This document shows positions 54,221 to 63,108 of a DNA stretch of 64,000 nucleotides, piece by piece. The DNA comes from Bacteroidales bacterium (lineage in GTDB: Bacteria; Bacteroidota; Bacteroidia; Bacteroidales; P3): contig JAFUGA010000002.1 in NCBI GenBank assembly GCA_017469625.1, forward strand, positions 20,365 to 84,364. The letters are read 5' to 3'. Within the stretch, counting starts at the first letter, position 1. Every line of letters starts with the position of its first letter. Below the pieces are notes generated by a model. The model was not told the DNA's origin, did no database searches, and saw only the letters and a list, made by a program, of their open reading frames with translations. The translations under genes and the position numbers were made by a program.

Positions 54221-54280
54221 TAAAAATGTTTGGTTAGTTAGATATGTGGAAGCAAAAATTCATTTTATTAGTATGAAAGA

Positions 54281-54311
54281 ATTGTAGTTAAAATATTTAT
54301 TTGTACCTTTG
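54281..54311 (+). promoter_or_regulatory. Promoter of the sugar permease operon (ATTG-N19-TACCTTTG)
   Basis: TACCTTTG (54304-54311) with ATTG (54281-54284) 19 nt before; the ATG follows at 54338. Confidence 0.65.
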
Positions 54312-54337
54312 CAAACTAAAAACAATTCATAAAAATA

Positions 54338-55579
54338 ATGAAGCAAAGAAACTATATTTTTAGTCTTAGTATTATAGGTATATTGTATTTTACCTTTGGT
54401 TTTATTACTTGGTTGAATAATCAATTGATACCTTTTCTTAAAACGGCTTGTCAATTGACTGATACTAATGCATACTTGGTTACTTTTGCTTTTTATATTT
54501 CATATTTCGTTATGGCCTTACCTTCTGCAAGTATTTTAAAACGAACAGGTTTTGCAAGAGGTATAAGTTTAGGTTTAGTCGTTATGGCTTTGGGTTGTTT
54601 AATATTTATACCTGCTGCTCAGAGTAGAAATTACGTTGTTTTTCTTATAGGTTTATTCGTTCAGGGTACAGGTTTGGCTCTTTTGCAAACAGCAGCAAAT
54701 CCTTATGTTACTGTGCTTGGTCCTATAGAATCGGCAACACAGCGTATGTGTATTATGGGTCTGTTCAACAAAATAGCAGGTATAATAGGTATATGGATAT
54801 TTTCTAAAGCACTATTATCAAACTTTGATTCTGTAACACACGAAATAGAAATGGCAACAGGTACAAACCAAGTATATTTATTAGATTCTTTGGCTTCAAG
54901 AATTGTGTTACCATATATAATAATGGCTTGTGCATTGGTACTTATTGCTATTATGGTTCATTTGGCAAAATTGCCTAACATAAACTCTACAGAGGATAGC
55001 CTTTCCTCAAATAATGGCAACAAAACAACATTACCTGCATATCTATGGTTAGGAGTTTTGGCTCTATTCTTTTATGAGGGGGCAGAGGTTATGGCAATAG
55101 ATACTTTGGTTCCTTATAGCAAATCTATAGGTTTGCCAGATACGATTTATTCACGAACAGGTATATTTGCATTATTGGCTTTACTTATTGGTTATATTTC
55201 TACTATTATTGCTATACCTAAATATATATCACAGAGAAAAGCACTCGCTATGTGTTCTATCTTATCTTTGGCTTTCGTAACAATATCTTTGTTTAGTAAT
55301 GGTATAATGTCATTAGTATTTATAATATTACTTTCATTTTCAAATGCAGTTATGTGGGGTGCTATCTGGGCTTTGGCAATAGATAAGTTAGGAGAAAGAA
55401 CTTCCTATGCTTCTGCACTATTGATTATGGCAATAGTAGGAGGTGCTATCATTCCTTTGCTTTATGGAAAATTATCAGAGGTTATGGCAAGTACTCAATT
55501 AGCATACCTATTATTTATCCCATGTTATGCGTTTGTTTTATTTTATTCTTTGAAAGGTTATAAAATCGGAAAAAACTAA
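54338..55579 (+). CDS. MFS sugar transporter, FucP/GluP (glucose/galactose) type
   Basis: 413 aa with 12 membrane helices. Family hallmarks: FGFITWLNNQLIPFLKTACQ, the FVQGTGLALLQTAANPYVTV segment with conserved Gln and Asn, and FYEGAEVMAIDTLVPYSKSI in the second half. Proton-coupled uptake of glucose, galactose or fucose is inferred from the family. First gene of a plus-strand run to 60385, followed by clpX 12 bp later. Confidence 0.92.
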   Translation: MKQRNYIFSLSIIGILYFTFGFITWLNNQLIPFLKTACQLTDTNAYLVTFAFYISYFVMALPSASILKRTGFARGISLGLVVMALGCLIFIPAAQSRNYVVFLIGLFVQGTGLALLQTAANPYVTVLGPIESATQRMCIMGLFNKIAGIIGIWIFSKALLSNFDSVTHEIEMATGTNQVYLLDSLASRIVLPYIIMACALVLIAIMVHLAKLPNINSTEDSLSSNNGNKTTLPAYLWLGVLALFFYEGAEVMAIDTLVPYSKSIGLPDTIYSRTGIFALLALLIGYISTIIAIPKYISQRKALAMCSILSLAFVTISLFSNGIMSLVFIILLSFSNAVMWGAIWALAIDKLGERTSYASALLIMAIVGGAIIPLLYGKLSEVMASTQLAYLLFIPCYAFVLFYSLKGYKIGKN

Positions 55580-55591
55580 AGAAATAATTCT

Positions 55592-56839
55592 ATGGCAAAA
55601 AAACGTGCAACAGTACAGTGTTTATTTTGTGGCAAGACAAATAATAGTGTGAAGATGATATTAGAATCCCCTGTTGAGGGTTGGGGAATTTGTGAAGAAT
55701 GTTCTCGTGAGGCGGCTCGCAGATTGGAGGAGATGACTTATAAAAATGAGAAAGAACAGATTGAGTCTTTGGATATAAAATTTCCTAAACAGATAAACGA
55801 CTATTTAAATCAATATGTAATAGGACAAGAAAGAGCAAAAAAAGTGCTTTCTGTGGCTGTATATAATCATTATAAAAGACTGAAATATTATAATGAAATA
55901 GGTGAAGATGATGTTCAACTTGACAAGTCCAACATCATAATGATAGGTCAGACAGGTACAGGAAAAACTTTGCTTGCAAGGACTATAGCCAACCTACTTG
56001 ATGTTCCATTTGCTATAGCGGACGCAACAGTATTGACAGAAGCAGGATATGTGGGCGAAGATGTAGAAACAGTACTTACACGTTTGCTTCAGGCAGCCGA
56101 TTATGATGTTTCTAAAGCACAAAAAGGTATAGTCTTTATAGACGAAATAGATAAGATAGCCCGCAAAGGAGATAATCCATCTATAACACGAGATGTTAGT
56201 GGCGAGGGAGTTCAACAAGCATTGCTAAAACTTTTGGAGGGAAGTATAGTAAATGTTCCACCGCAAGGAGGAAGAAAACACCCTAATCAAGAATTTATAC
56301 AGTTGGATACAAGGAATATACTTTTCATTGCAGCAGGTGCTTTTGATGGAATAGAAAGGCATATAGGTTTAAGGCTAAATAATAGTACTATAGGTTTTAA
56401 AGAATCTCTTAACAGAGAAAATATAGATAAAGAAAATATACTACAATACGTCCAGCCACAAGATTTAAAGAAATTTGGACTTATTCCAGAACTTGTTGGG
56501 CGTTTTCCTGTGCTTACCCATTTAAATAAATTGGATAGAACGGCTTTAAAACAAATACTTACGGAACCAAAAAATGCTATAACAAAACAGTACAAAAAAC
56601 TATTTGAATTAGACGGTATAGACTTAGAGTTTGATTCAGATGCTTTAGAATATTTTGTAGATATAGCAGAAAAATATTCCTTAGGTGCAAGAGGATTAAG
56701 AGGAATAATGGAAGAAGTTATGATGGATTTGATGTATTCTACCCCGGGAGAAGAAAAGCAGAAAAACATAACTATTACTAAGGAATATGCACAGAATATA
56801 TTTGAAAAACAAGGCGGAATATTATTCCAAAACAGATAA
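55592..56839 (+). CDS. clpX: ATP-dependent Clp protease ATP-binding subunit ClpX
   Basis: 415 aa. N-terminal zinc-binding domain ([14 protein letters not shown] and GWGICEEC, four Cys), Walker [14 protein letters not shown] (about 117-129), Walker [15 protein letters not shown], the RKHPNQEFI region and the sensor [14 protein letters not shown]. It unfolds proteins for ClpP, which is not in this window. The protein lacks any unusual insertion. Confidence 0.97.
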   Translation: MAKKRATVQCLFCGKTNNSVKMILESPVEGWGICEECSREAARRLEEMTYKNEKEQIESLDIKFPKQINDYLNQYVIGQERAKKVLSVAVYNHYKRLKYYNEIGEDDVQLDKSNIIMIGQTGTGKTLLARTIANLLDVPFAIADATVLTEAGYVGEDVETVLTRLLQAADYDVSKAQKGIVFIDEIDKIARKGDNPSITRDVSGEGVQQALLKLLEGSIVNVPPQGGRKHPNQEFIQLDTRNILFIAAGAFDGIERHIGLRLNNSTIGFKESLNRENIDKENILQYVQPQDLKKFGLIPELVGRFPVLTHLNKLDRTALKQILTEPKNAITKQYKKLFELDGIDLEFDSDALEYFVDIAEKYSLGARGLRGIMEEVMMDLMYSTPGEEKQKNITITKEYAQNIFEKQGGILFQNR

Positions 56840-56867
56840 TACAACAAACAAATAAAAGCAATATAGT

Positions 56868-57455
56868 ATGAAGAAGATATTTTGTTTATCGTTTTTGATG
56901 AGTCTTGCTGTGGCAGGTTTTTCACAAACAGGCGGTGGTATAACTATATTTGGTACTATTTACCAAGGAGATACTATTCCTATGTCTTTTCTTGAACCTG
57001 TGTTAGTTACAAGTTATGTTACTCCACTTTCTGTACAGGAACAACAGAAATATTCAAAACTCATAAGAGATGTAAGAAAAGTCTATCCTTATGCTAAACA
57101 AGCAGAGAGCCTTCTTTTGAGTTATTCTACTCTTATATCAAATGCACAAAATGAATCTCAAAAAGACAAAATAAGAAAACAAGCAATGAAAGATATAGAG
57201 AACAAATTCTCGGGCAAGGTTAAGAAACTAAAAAAATCTCAAGGCAAAATACTATCCAAACTTATTTATCGTCAGACCGGAAGGAGTTCTTATACTCTTA
57301 TAAAAAACTTTGCTGGAGGAACAAAAGCATTCTTTGTGCAGACAACAGCAAAGGCTATGGGAGTAAGTTTAGATGCTACTTTTGACCCAGCAAACAATGA
57401 AGAAGACCGTATAATAGACCGCATTATTTATTGTATAGATAACGGAAAGATATAA
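56868..57455 (+). CDS. DUF4294 domain protein
   Basis: 195 aa with a signal peptide (IFCLSFLMSLAVAGFSQ). The core SKLIRDVRKVYPYAKQAESL and SKLIYRQTGRSSYTLIKNFA is characteristic of DUF4294, a Bacteroidetes family of unknown function. A TAATG overlap couples it to the NlpC/P60 gene, suggesting an envelope role. Confidence 0.85.
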   Translation: MKKIFCLSFLMSLAVAGFSQTGGGITIFGTIYQGDTIPMSFLEPVLVTSYVTPLSVQEQQKYSKLIRDVRKVYPYAKQAESLLLSYSTLISNAQNESQKDKIRKQAMKDIENKFSGKVKKLKKSQGKILSKLIYRQTGRSSYTLIKNFAGGTKAFFVQTTAKAMGVSLDATFDPANNEEDRIIDRIIYCIDNGKI

Positions 57456-58198
57456 TGAAATACGCATATTGTTTCTTAGGAGTGGTGCCTGTAAGAAAGC
57501 AACCCATAAGTTCTTCTGAACAGATAACTCAACTAATCTTCGGAGATTTTGTAGAGATACTTTCTTTGAAAGATGGTTGGGCAGAAGTACGTAATATAAA
57601 CGATAATTATGTGGGTTATGTTGATAGTAGAAATATACTACCTGTAGAGAGAAAAAGAAAGAACAAATATTTCTCTACCAATATGTTTTCTTATATTCAG
57701 ATGGATAAAGAACTTATACCTATACCTTTTGGTGCTAAACTTTTAGGAACAAACTACACTTTGGACAATCATCATTTTTCTTTACCACACAAACATTTTT
57801 CTCCATTTCTTCCTTTTAGTAAGGAAAACCTTAGAGAATTCGTTTTGCCATTTCTAAATACTCCTTATCTATGGGGAGGAAAGAATCCTATGGGAATAGA
57901 TTGTTCAGGTTTTACTCAACTTATCTATTCTTGTTTTTCAAAAGATTTGCCGAGAGATGCTTATCAGCAGGCCGAATTAGGAGAAACTGTTCCAAGCATT
58001 TTTGCAGCCAAAGAAGGAGATTTATGTTTCTTTGGAGAGAAAGAAAAGATTACTCATGTAGGTATATTTCTTGAGAAACAGTATATAATACATGCAAGTG
58101 GAAAAGTAAGAATAGACCTTGTAGATAATAATGGTATAACCGACCATTCAACAGGAAAATACACACATTCTCTTCTAAAGATAAAAAGATTTTTTTAA
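57455..58198 (+). CDS. C40 (NlpC/P60) peptidase with N-terminal SH3b domain
   Basis: 247 aa, no obvious signal peptide. An SH3b-type N-terminal domain (GVVPVRKQPISSSEQITQLI, GDFVEILSLKDGWAEVR) precedes the peptidase: catalytic Cys in GIDCSGFTQLIY (about 150), His in ITHVGIFLEK and a following HASGKVR. Such enzymes cleave gamma-D-glutamyl-meso-diaminopimelate bonds in peptidoglycan and in Bacteroides recycle muropeptides. Confidence 0.92.
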   Translation: MKYAYCFLGVVPVRKQPISSSEQITQLIFGDFVEILSLKDGWAEVRNINDNYVGYVDSRNILPVERKRKNKYFSTNMFSYIQMDKELIPIPFGAKLLGTNYTLDNHHFSLPHKHFSPFLPFSKENLREFVLPFLNTPYLWGGKNPMGIDCSGFTQLIYSCFSKDLPRDAYQQAELGETVPSIFAAKEGDLCFFGEKEKITHVGIFLEKQYIIHASGKVRIDLVDNNGITDHSTGKYTHSLLKIKRFF

Positions 58199-58229
58199 AC
58201 AATTGTAAAACATATAAACACAAAAACAG

Positions 58230-59204
58230 ATGAAAAAGATTATCTTATTTCTATTTATAACCTGCTCATTATTTGGAGCAAAAGCACAAAACAAAGTTGA
58301 TAACTTGTTTTTTGAAGCAAGAGGCGGATTTATGAACGCTTTAGACGATGGAAAATATAACGGTTATTTCACCGGAGATTTTTTCAATCTTCAGATGTTT
58401 GGTCATATCAACGACAAGATTTCTTATAGAATACGTCAGCGTCTAAACAAGAACCCATTTGCACAAGACAATATTTTCAATGCAACAGATTTCCTATATT
58501 TTTCTTGGAATATAGATGATACGTGGTTTTTAGATTTCGGAAAGCAAGAAATATATATAGGTGGTTTTGAGTACGATTATGCTCCTATAGACAATTATTA
58601 TTGGTCAGATTTTTGCAATCAACTACCTAAATCCTATGGAATGGGTATAACATTGGGCTATAAACATGACGAAAACAATAAAGCCATGTTGCAAATAGCC
58701 AATTCTCCTTTTTATATGAACCCTAATGACAAGCATTTTTCATATAATTTGATTTGGTTTGGACAAGCATTTCCTTGGTGGAAGACTATGTGGAGTGTAA
58801 ATTTCGTTGATGTTTCAAATAATATAAATATGTTTTACGTTGCTTTAGGAAACAGATTTGAATGGAACAATTGGTATTTGGAACTTGACTATACAAACAG
58901 TATGAATAACGATGACAACTATGGAATGTCTATTTGTGGGAAACTAAACTATAATTATAAAGATATGTTTAACTTCTTTGTAAAAGGAGGATATGATGAC
59001 CATTCATACGTAAATATAGAAGATATTAACAATATCTTTGTTTTCAATTCTACTTACAAATATATAGGTTGTGGAGTGGAGTATTTTCCATTGGGTAACA
59101 AAGATTTAAGACTTCATGCAGTATATTATCACGATAATAGAGATAATGAAAACCGTCTTACTTTAGGAGCAACTTGGAAATTGAACGTTATAAACAATAA
59201 ATAA
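58230..59204 (+). CDS. Outer-membrane porin-like protein
   Basis: 324 aa. Signal peptide MKKIILFLFITCSLFGAKAQ. The mature chain is rich in aromatic beta-strand sequence (YNGYFTGDFFNLQMFGHIND, WFLDFGKQEIYIGGFEYDY) like phosphate-selective porin-type barrels. The C-terminus (LTLGATWKLNVINNK) lacks the usual final aromatic residue. Neighbouring genes are a peptidoglycan hydrolase and a Gate-domain permease, so nutrient uptake is possible but the solute is unknown. Confidence 0.75.
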   Translation: MKKIILFLFITCSLFGAKAQNKVDNLFFEARGGFMNALDDGKYNGYFTGDFFNLQMFGHINDKISYRIRQRLNKNPFAQDNIFNATDFLYFSWNIDDTWFLDFGKQEIYIGGFEYDYAPIDNYYWSDFCNQLPKSYGMGITLGYKHDENNKAMLQIANSPFYMNPNDKHFSYNLIWFGQAFPWWKTMWSVNFVDVSNNINMFYVALGNRFEWNNWYLELDYTNSMNNDDNYGMSICGKLNYNYKDMFNFFVKGGYDDHSYVNIEDINNIFVFNSTYKYIGCGVEYFPLGNKDLRLHAVYYHDNRDNENRLTLGATWKLNVINNK

Positions 59205-59230
59205 TAAACCTTATAAATTCTAATAGATAA

Positions 59231-60385
59231 ATGAAAAAATCATCTAATCGCAAAATAAAAGAGGCTATTATCTTCCTATCTATATGTATAGTAGTCTTCG
59301 GTCTGTTGGCAAGTAGAATGGGTATGGCTAATATGATGAATACCATAATGCGAACAGCCCACGATTTATTGCTTAATACTGTTTTCTACCTTATGGGAAT
59401 TACCGTATTAACAGGAGCATTGAGCAAACTTTTTGCAGAGTTTGGAGTGGTTTCTCTTTTGGAAAAAATTCTTAGACCTTTGATGAAACCATTGTACAAC
59501 CTACCCGGAGTGGCTGCTTTAGGTGGAGTAATGACCTTCCTTTCAGATAACCCTGCTATTATTGCTTTATCAAAGGACAAGAGTTTTAGTTCTTATTTCA
59601 AAAAATATCAACTTGTATCTCTAACTAATTTTGGTACTGCTTTCGGTATGGGTTTCGTTGTTATTATCTCTATGATTGGTTACGGACAAAACTATCTTTC
59701 GGCTGCTATTGTTGGTCTTGTAGGTGCTATAGCAGGTAGTGTTGTTTCTACTCGTTTAATGCAGAGATTTACTCTAAAAGCCTTTCCAGAAATGGATTCT
59801 CCTGTTATGCCAAATATTTCACAAACAGCAGAGCAACAAGAAGAGGTTGTAGAACAAGAACATAAGGACGGAATATTCCTAAGAACTCTAAATGCTATGC
59901 TTGATGGTGGTAAAACAGGAGTAGAATTGGGTTTGGCTATTATTCCTGGTGTTATAATTATAACTACTATGGTACTTTTGATAACAAATGAGGCTCCCGT
60001 TGGTGGTTATGATGGAGGTATAGCACAAGGTGTTCCTATTTTGCCTTGGTTGGCTGACAAAATACATTGGGTGTTTGAGTGGTTGTTTGGTTTCAATAAT
60101 ATGGAATTTATTGCTTTCCCTATGACTGCTCTTGGTAGTGTGGGTGCTGCTTTAGGTTTGGTTAGTTCTTTTGCAAAAGAGGGAATACTTAATGCGAATG
60201 CCGTTGCAGTCTTTACAGCGATAGGTATGTGCTGGAGTGGTTATCTTTCTACCCATGCTGCAATGTTGGATTCTCTTGGTTATAGAAAACTAATCTCCAA
60301 AGCCATTCTTGCCCATACTTTCGGAGGTTTGTTCGCAGGAATCTTTGCACACTTCTTGTATTTGTTGATAACAGTTATTTTCTAA
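59231..60385 (+). CDS. Gate-domain (nucleoside-recognition) membrane protein, CD0519/CD1768 type
   Basis: 384 aa with about 9-10 membrane helices in two Gate-like halves: PLYNLPGVAALGGVMTFLSD (with NPAIIAL) and AMLDGGKTGVELGLAIIPGV, plus the late YLSTHAAMLDSLGYRKLISK. These families resemble concentrative nucleoside or sporulation permeases, and the substrate is unknown. Last gene of the operon before a terminator. Confidence 0.82.
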   Translation: MKKSSNRKIKEAIIFLSICIVVFGLLASRMGMANMMNTIMRTAHDLLLNTVFYLMGITVLTGALSKLFAEFGVVSLLEKILRPLMKPLYNLPGVAALGGVMTFLSDNPAIIALSKDKSFSSYFKKYQLVSLTNFGTAFGMGFVVIISMIGYGQNYLSAAIVGLVGAIAGSVVSTRLMQRFTLKAFPEMDSPVMPNISQTAEQQEEVVEQEHKDGIFLRTLNAMLDGGKTGVELGLAIIPGVIIITTMVLLITNEAPVGGYDGGIAQGVPILPWLADKIHWVFEWLFGFNNMEFIAFPMTALGSVGAALGLVSSFAKEGILNANAVAVFTAIGMCWSGYLSTHAAMLDSLGYRKLISKAILAHTFGGLFAGIFAHFLYLLITVIF

Positions 60386-60477
60386 ATAATAGGAAAATAA
60401 CATTATTTCAAATACAATAACAATCTCTTTATGAAAAATATTAAAAAATAATATTTTGCTTAAAAAACTTTATTTGT

Positions 60478-60511
60478 AGATTATTAGTACTTTGTGCTAA
60501 TAATCTTTTTT
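60478..60511 (+). terminator. Rho-independent terminator of the clpX-region operon
   Basis: AGATTATTAG (60478-60487) pairs with CTAATAATCT (60497-60506) and is followed by T residues, 92 bp after the last stop. Confidence 0.82.
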
Positions 60512-60528
60512 CTTTATTACCCTCCACT

Positions 60529-60633
60529 GAAACTTTGTTTTAATTTCGTAGAACTTTGTTCTATGAAATTAAAACAAAGAGATAGAAAATTCTTTCTTTG
60601 TTTCGTGAGAGTGGGGCAAAGAAGTAGGGAATT
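60529..60633. repeat. 21-bp phased repeat array R8 (5 units)
   Basis: Five gapless units with 9-bp halves GAAACTTTG, AGAACTTTG, AAAACAAAG, CTTTCTTTG and GGGGCAAAG. The 12-bp halves include TTTTAATTTCGT, TTCTATGAAATT, AGATAGAAAATT and TTTCGTGAGAGT. It lies between convergent gene ends, 18 bp after the plus-strand terminator. Nothing else is seen in 60634-60770. Confidence 0.82.
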
Positions 60634-60770
60634 ACGGGTAAATGATAAAATATTTAAATAAAATACTATGATTTTTAAAAGAAATTTAACGTTAAATTTT
60701 GCATAAATTTTTTGTCTAAAAATAGTATTTTTTGGGAAATATAATAAAAGGTTGTTCTTTTAACCTTAAG

Positions 60771-62978
60771 TTATATTTTCTTGTATCTTAGTCTTAAACT
60801 GTTAGTTACGACACTTACAGAAGAGAAAGCCATAGCCAAACCACCTATCATAGGGTTTAGAAGAAATCCATTTATAGGATACAAAATTCCTGCTGCAATA
60901 GGTATGGCTATTATATTGTAGATGAAAGCCCAAAACAGATTTTCTTTTATTATAGTGGAAGAATATTTTGATAGATTGATAAGAGAGGAAACTTTTTCCA
61001 AGTTTGAAGATAATATAGTACACATAGCGGTGTCCATGGCTATATCGCTACCTTTCCCCATTGCAATACTAATATCCCCAGAAGCCAAAGCAGCCGAGTC
61101 GTTTATACCATCGCCTATCATTGCCACTGTTTTACCTTGCTGTTGCAGTGTTTTAATGAACTTAACCTTATCCTCCGGTAACATAGATGAACGAAAATCC
61201 TTAACATCTACTTGTTTGGCTATAATTTCTGCTGTTTTTGGGTTGTCGCCTGTGAGCATATAAGTTTCTATTCCTTTGTTTTTTAAGTCCGTAATGGCTT
61301 TTGCAGAAGTTTCTTTTATCTCATCTTGCACACTGAACAAACATAGAACCTCTGTTTCATCGCAAAAATATATTACAGTCTTCGCTTGTTGAACGAAATC
61401 TTTTGCTTGTAAGACAAAATCCTTGTTTATATTTATGTTATTGTTTGACAATATTTTTTCATTTCCTGCAAAAAATCTCTTACCATTATATATAGCAGTA
61501 ACACCTTGTGCAGTAAGGTTTTCAAAGTTTTGTATCTCCACATTATGAACGTTTTTCAAACCCCTAACAACGCTTGATGCTACAGGGTGTTCAGACTGCA
61601 TTTCCATAGAATAGAGAACGTCCAAATACTCTTTCCCTTTCTCTGAAATTATACTATCGCACAAAGACGGTGAACCTTTGGTTATGGTTCCTGTCTTGTC
61701 AAAAGCAATGCAGTCTATCTTGTGTGCCAACTCCAAAACTTCAGCATTTTTTATCAAAATACCCTCTATTGCTCCTTTTCCTATACCTACCATTATTGCA
61801 GTAGGAGTTGCCAATCCTAAAGCACAAGGACAAGCAATTATCAAAACGGTTACCATAGACAAAAGACCAAAAGAAAAAGCGTTTTCTTTGGCAAATATCA
61901 ACCAAATAATGAAACACAGCACCGAAATAACTATTATGGTAGGCACAAAAATACGTGCTATCTTATCCACTAAGTTTTGTATAGGTATTTTGCTACCTTG
62001 TGCATTCTGAACCATAGATATTATCTGAGCAAGTAAGGTATCTTTCGCCTCTTTTTCTGCTTTTACTTGCAAATATCCTTGTGTGTTCATAGTACCTGCA
62101 AATACTTTGTCGTCCTTTCCTTTAAATACAGGCATGGATTCCCCCGTTAGCATACTCTCATCTAAATAACTTTCACCCTTTGTTATTATCCCATCTACAG
62201 AAACCCTTTCTCCCGGGTGTATGGCTATAATATCTCCTTGTTTTATTTGAGAAATGTTTATCTGTTTCTCGTTTCCCTGTTCATCTACAAGAGAAAGTGT
62301 TTTGGGTTGCAGACTTGAGAGTTTTGAAATATCGTTGGTGGCTTTGTGTTTCGCCCTTGTTTCCAACGTTCTTCCTAAAAGAATGAAAGATATTATCATA
62401 GCAGAGGACTCAAAATAGAGTTGAGGTTGTATTCCTTTTGATAACCAAAAATTAGGAAAAAGAAGATTGAATACAGAGAAAAGATAGGCAATAGCAGTAC
62501 TTGTTGCTACCAATGTATCCATATTGGATGTAAAATGCTTTAATTGTTTGTATGCATTCTTATAAAATCTCTGACCGAAATAGAAAAGAACTATACTTGT
62601 AAGAAACCATACTAAATATTCAGTGTAAAGAGTTTTGAAACACATACTTAGAACACATATACAGACAGATAACACTAAAGCACAGATAGTTTGTTTGCGA
62701 AGTCTTTTATATTCTTTTGTTTGTTCATCTAAAAGAGATTGACTATCCGTTTGAAGATTGTTTATCACAAGTTCATAACCTGCATTTTCTACTGCTTGTT
62801 GCAAATCTTTTTTCGTACATTTCTTTGGGTTATATTCTATGTATGCAGTAGAGTTTGCATAATTTACGTTTGCCTCTTTTACACCTTTTCTTTCGTTTAG
62901 TACTTTTGCAACTCTGTTTGCACAGGCTACACAACTCATACCTTTTACGGCGAAAGTTTCTTTTGTTAGTTCTTCCAT
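60771..62978 (-). CDS. copA: Copper-translocating P-type ATPase
   Basis: 735 aa. One N-terminal metal-binding domain with GMSCVACANRV (CxxC), then membrane helices, the CPCALGLATPTA metal channel motif (about 383), DKTGTITKG phosphorylation site (about 421), SEHPVASSV (HP motif) and MIGDGINDSAALASGD (about 628). The CPC motif with this HMA points to Cu(I) export, though Ag(I) is equally possible. Single gene with a -7 box (TAGCTTTG, near 62999-63006) on the minus strand. Confidence 0.95.
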   Translation of the reverse strand: MEELTKETFAVKGMSCVACANRVAKVLNERKGVKEANVNYANSTAYIEYNPKKCTKKDLQQAVENAGYELVINNLQTDSQSLLDEQTKEYKRLRKQTICALVLSVCICVLSMCFKTLYTEYLVWFLTSIVLFYFGQRFYKNAYKQLKHFTSNMDTLVATSTAIAYLFSVFNLLFPNFWLSKGIQPQLYFESSAMIISFILLGRTLETRAKHKATNDISKLSSLQPKTLSLVDEQGNEKQINISQIKQGDIIAIHPGERVSVDGIITKGESYLDESMLTGESMPVFKGKDDKVFAGTMNTQGYLQVKAEKEAKDTLLAQIISMVQNAQGSKIPIQNLVDKIARIFVPTIIVISVLCFIIWLIFAKENAFSFGLLSMVTVLIIACPCALGLATPTAIMVGIGKGAIEGILIKNAEVLELAHKIDCIAFDKTGTITKGSPSLCDSIISEKGKEYLDVLYSMEMQSEHPVASSVVRGLKNVHNVEIQNFENLTAQGVTAIYNGKRFFAGNEKILSNNNININKDFVLQAKDFVQQAKTVIYFCDETEVLCLFSVQDEIKETSAKAITDLKNKGIETYMLTGDNPKTAEIIAKQVDVKDFRSSMLPEDKVKFIKTLQQQGKTVAMIGDGINDSAALASGDISIAMGKGSDIAMDTAMCTILSSNLEKVSSLINLSKYSSTIIKENLFWAFIYNIIAIPIAAGILYPINGFLLNPMIGGLAMAFSSVSVVTNSLRLRYKKI

Positions 62979-63072
62979 AGTTTCAGTTTTTTATGGTGCA
63001 AAGCTATAAAAAAATAACTATGTATGAACAATTTTGTTTGACACAAAAATGGGATAATTAGAAATTTATTCA

Positions 63073-63080
63073 TATCTTTG
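63073..63080 (+). promoter_or_regulatory. Bacteroidetes -7 promoter element (TATCTTTG)
   Basis: TATCTTTG followed by CACC lies 29 bp before the ATG of the secreted adhesin at 63109. A -33 match at 19-20 nt is not evident. Confidence 0.55.
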
Positions 63081-63108
63081 CACCTTAAACATAAAACAAA
63101 ATACAAAG

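Noticed and set aside
53999..54223. A 74-codon open frame through array R7 (ends with repeated KQ-type heptapeptides)
   Set aside because: The frame is open because the 21-bp unit equals seven codons and one frame lacks stops. Other arrays contain stops in the same relative frame and there is no start context or promoter for it, so I treat the arrays as noncoding.
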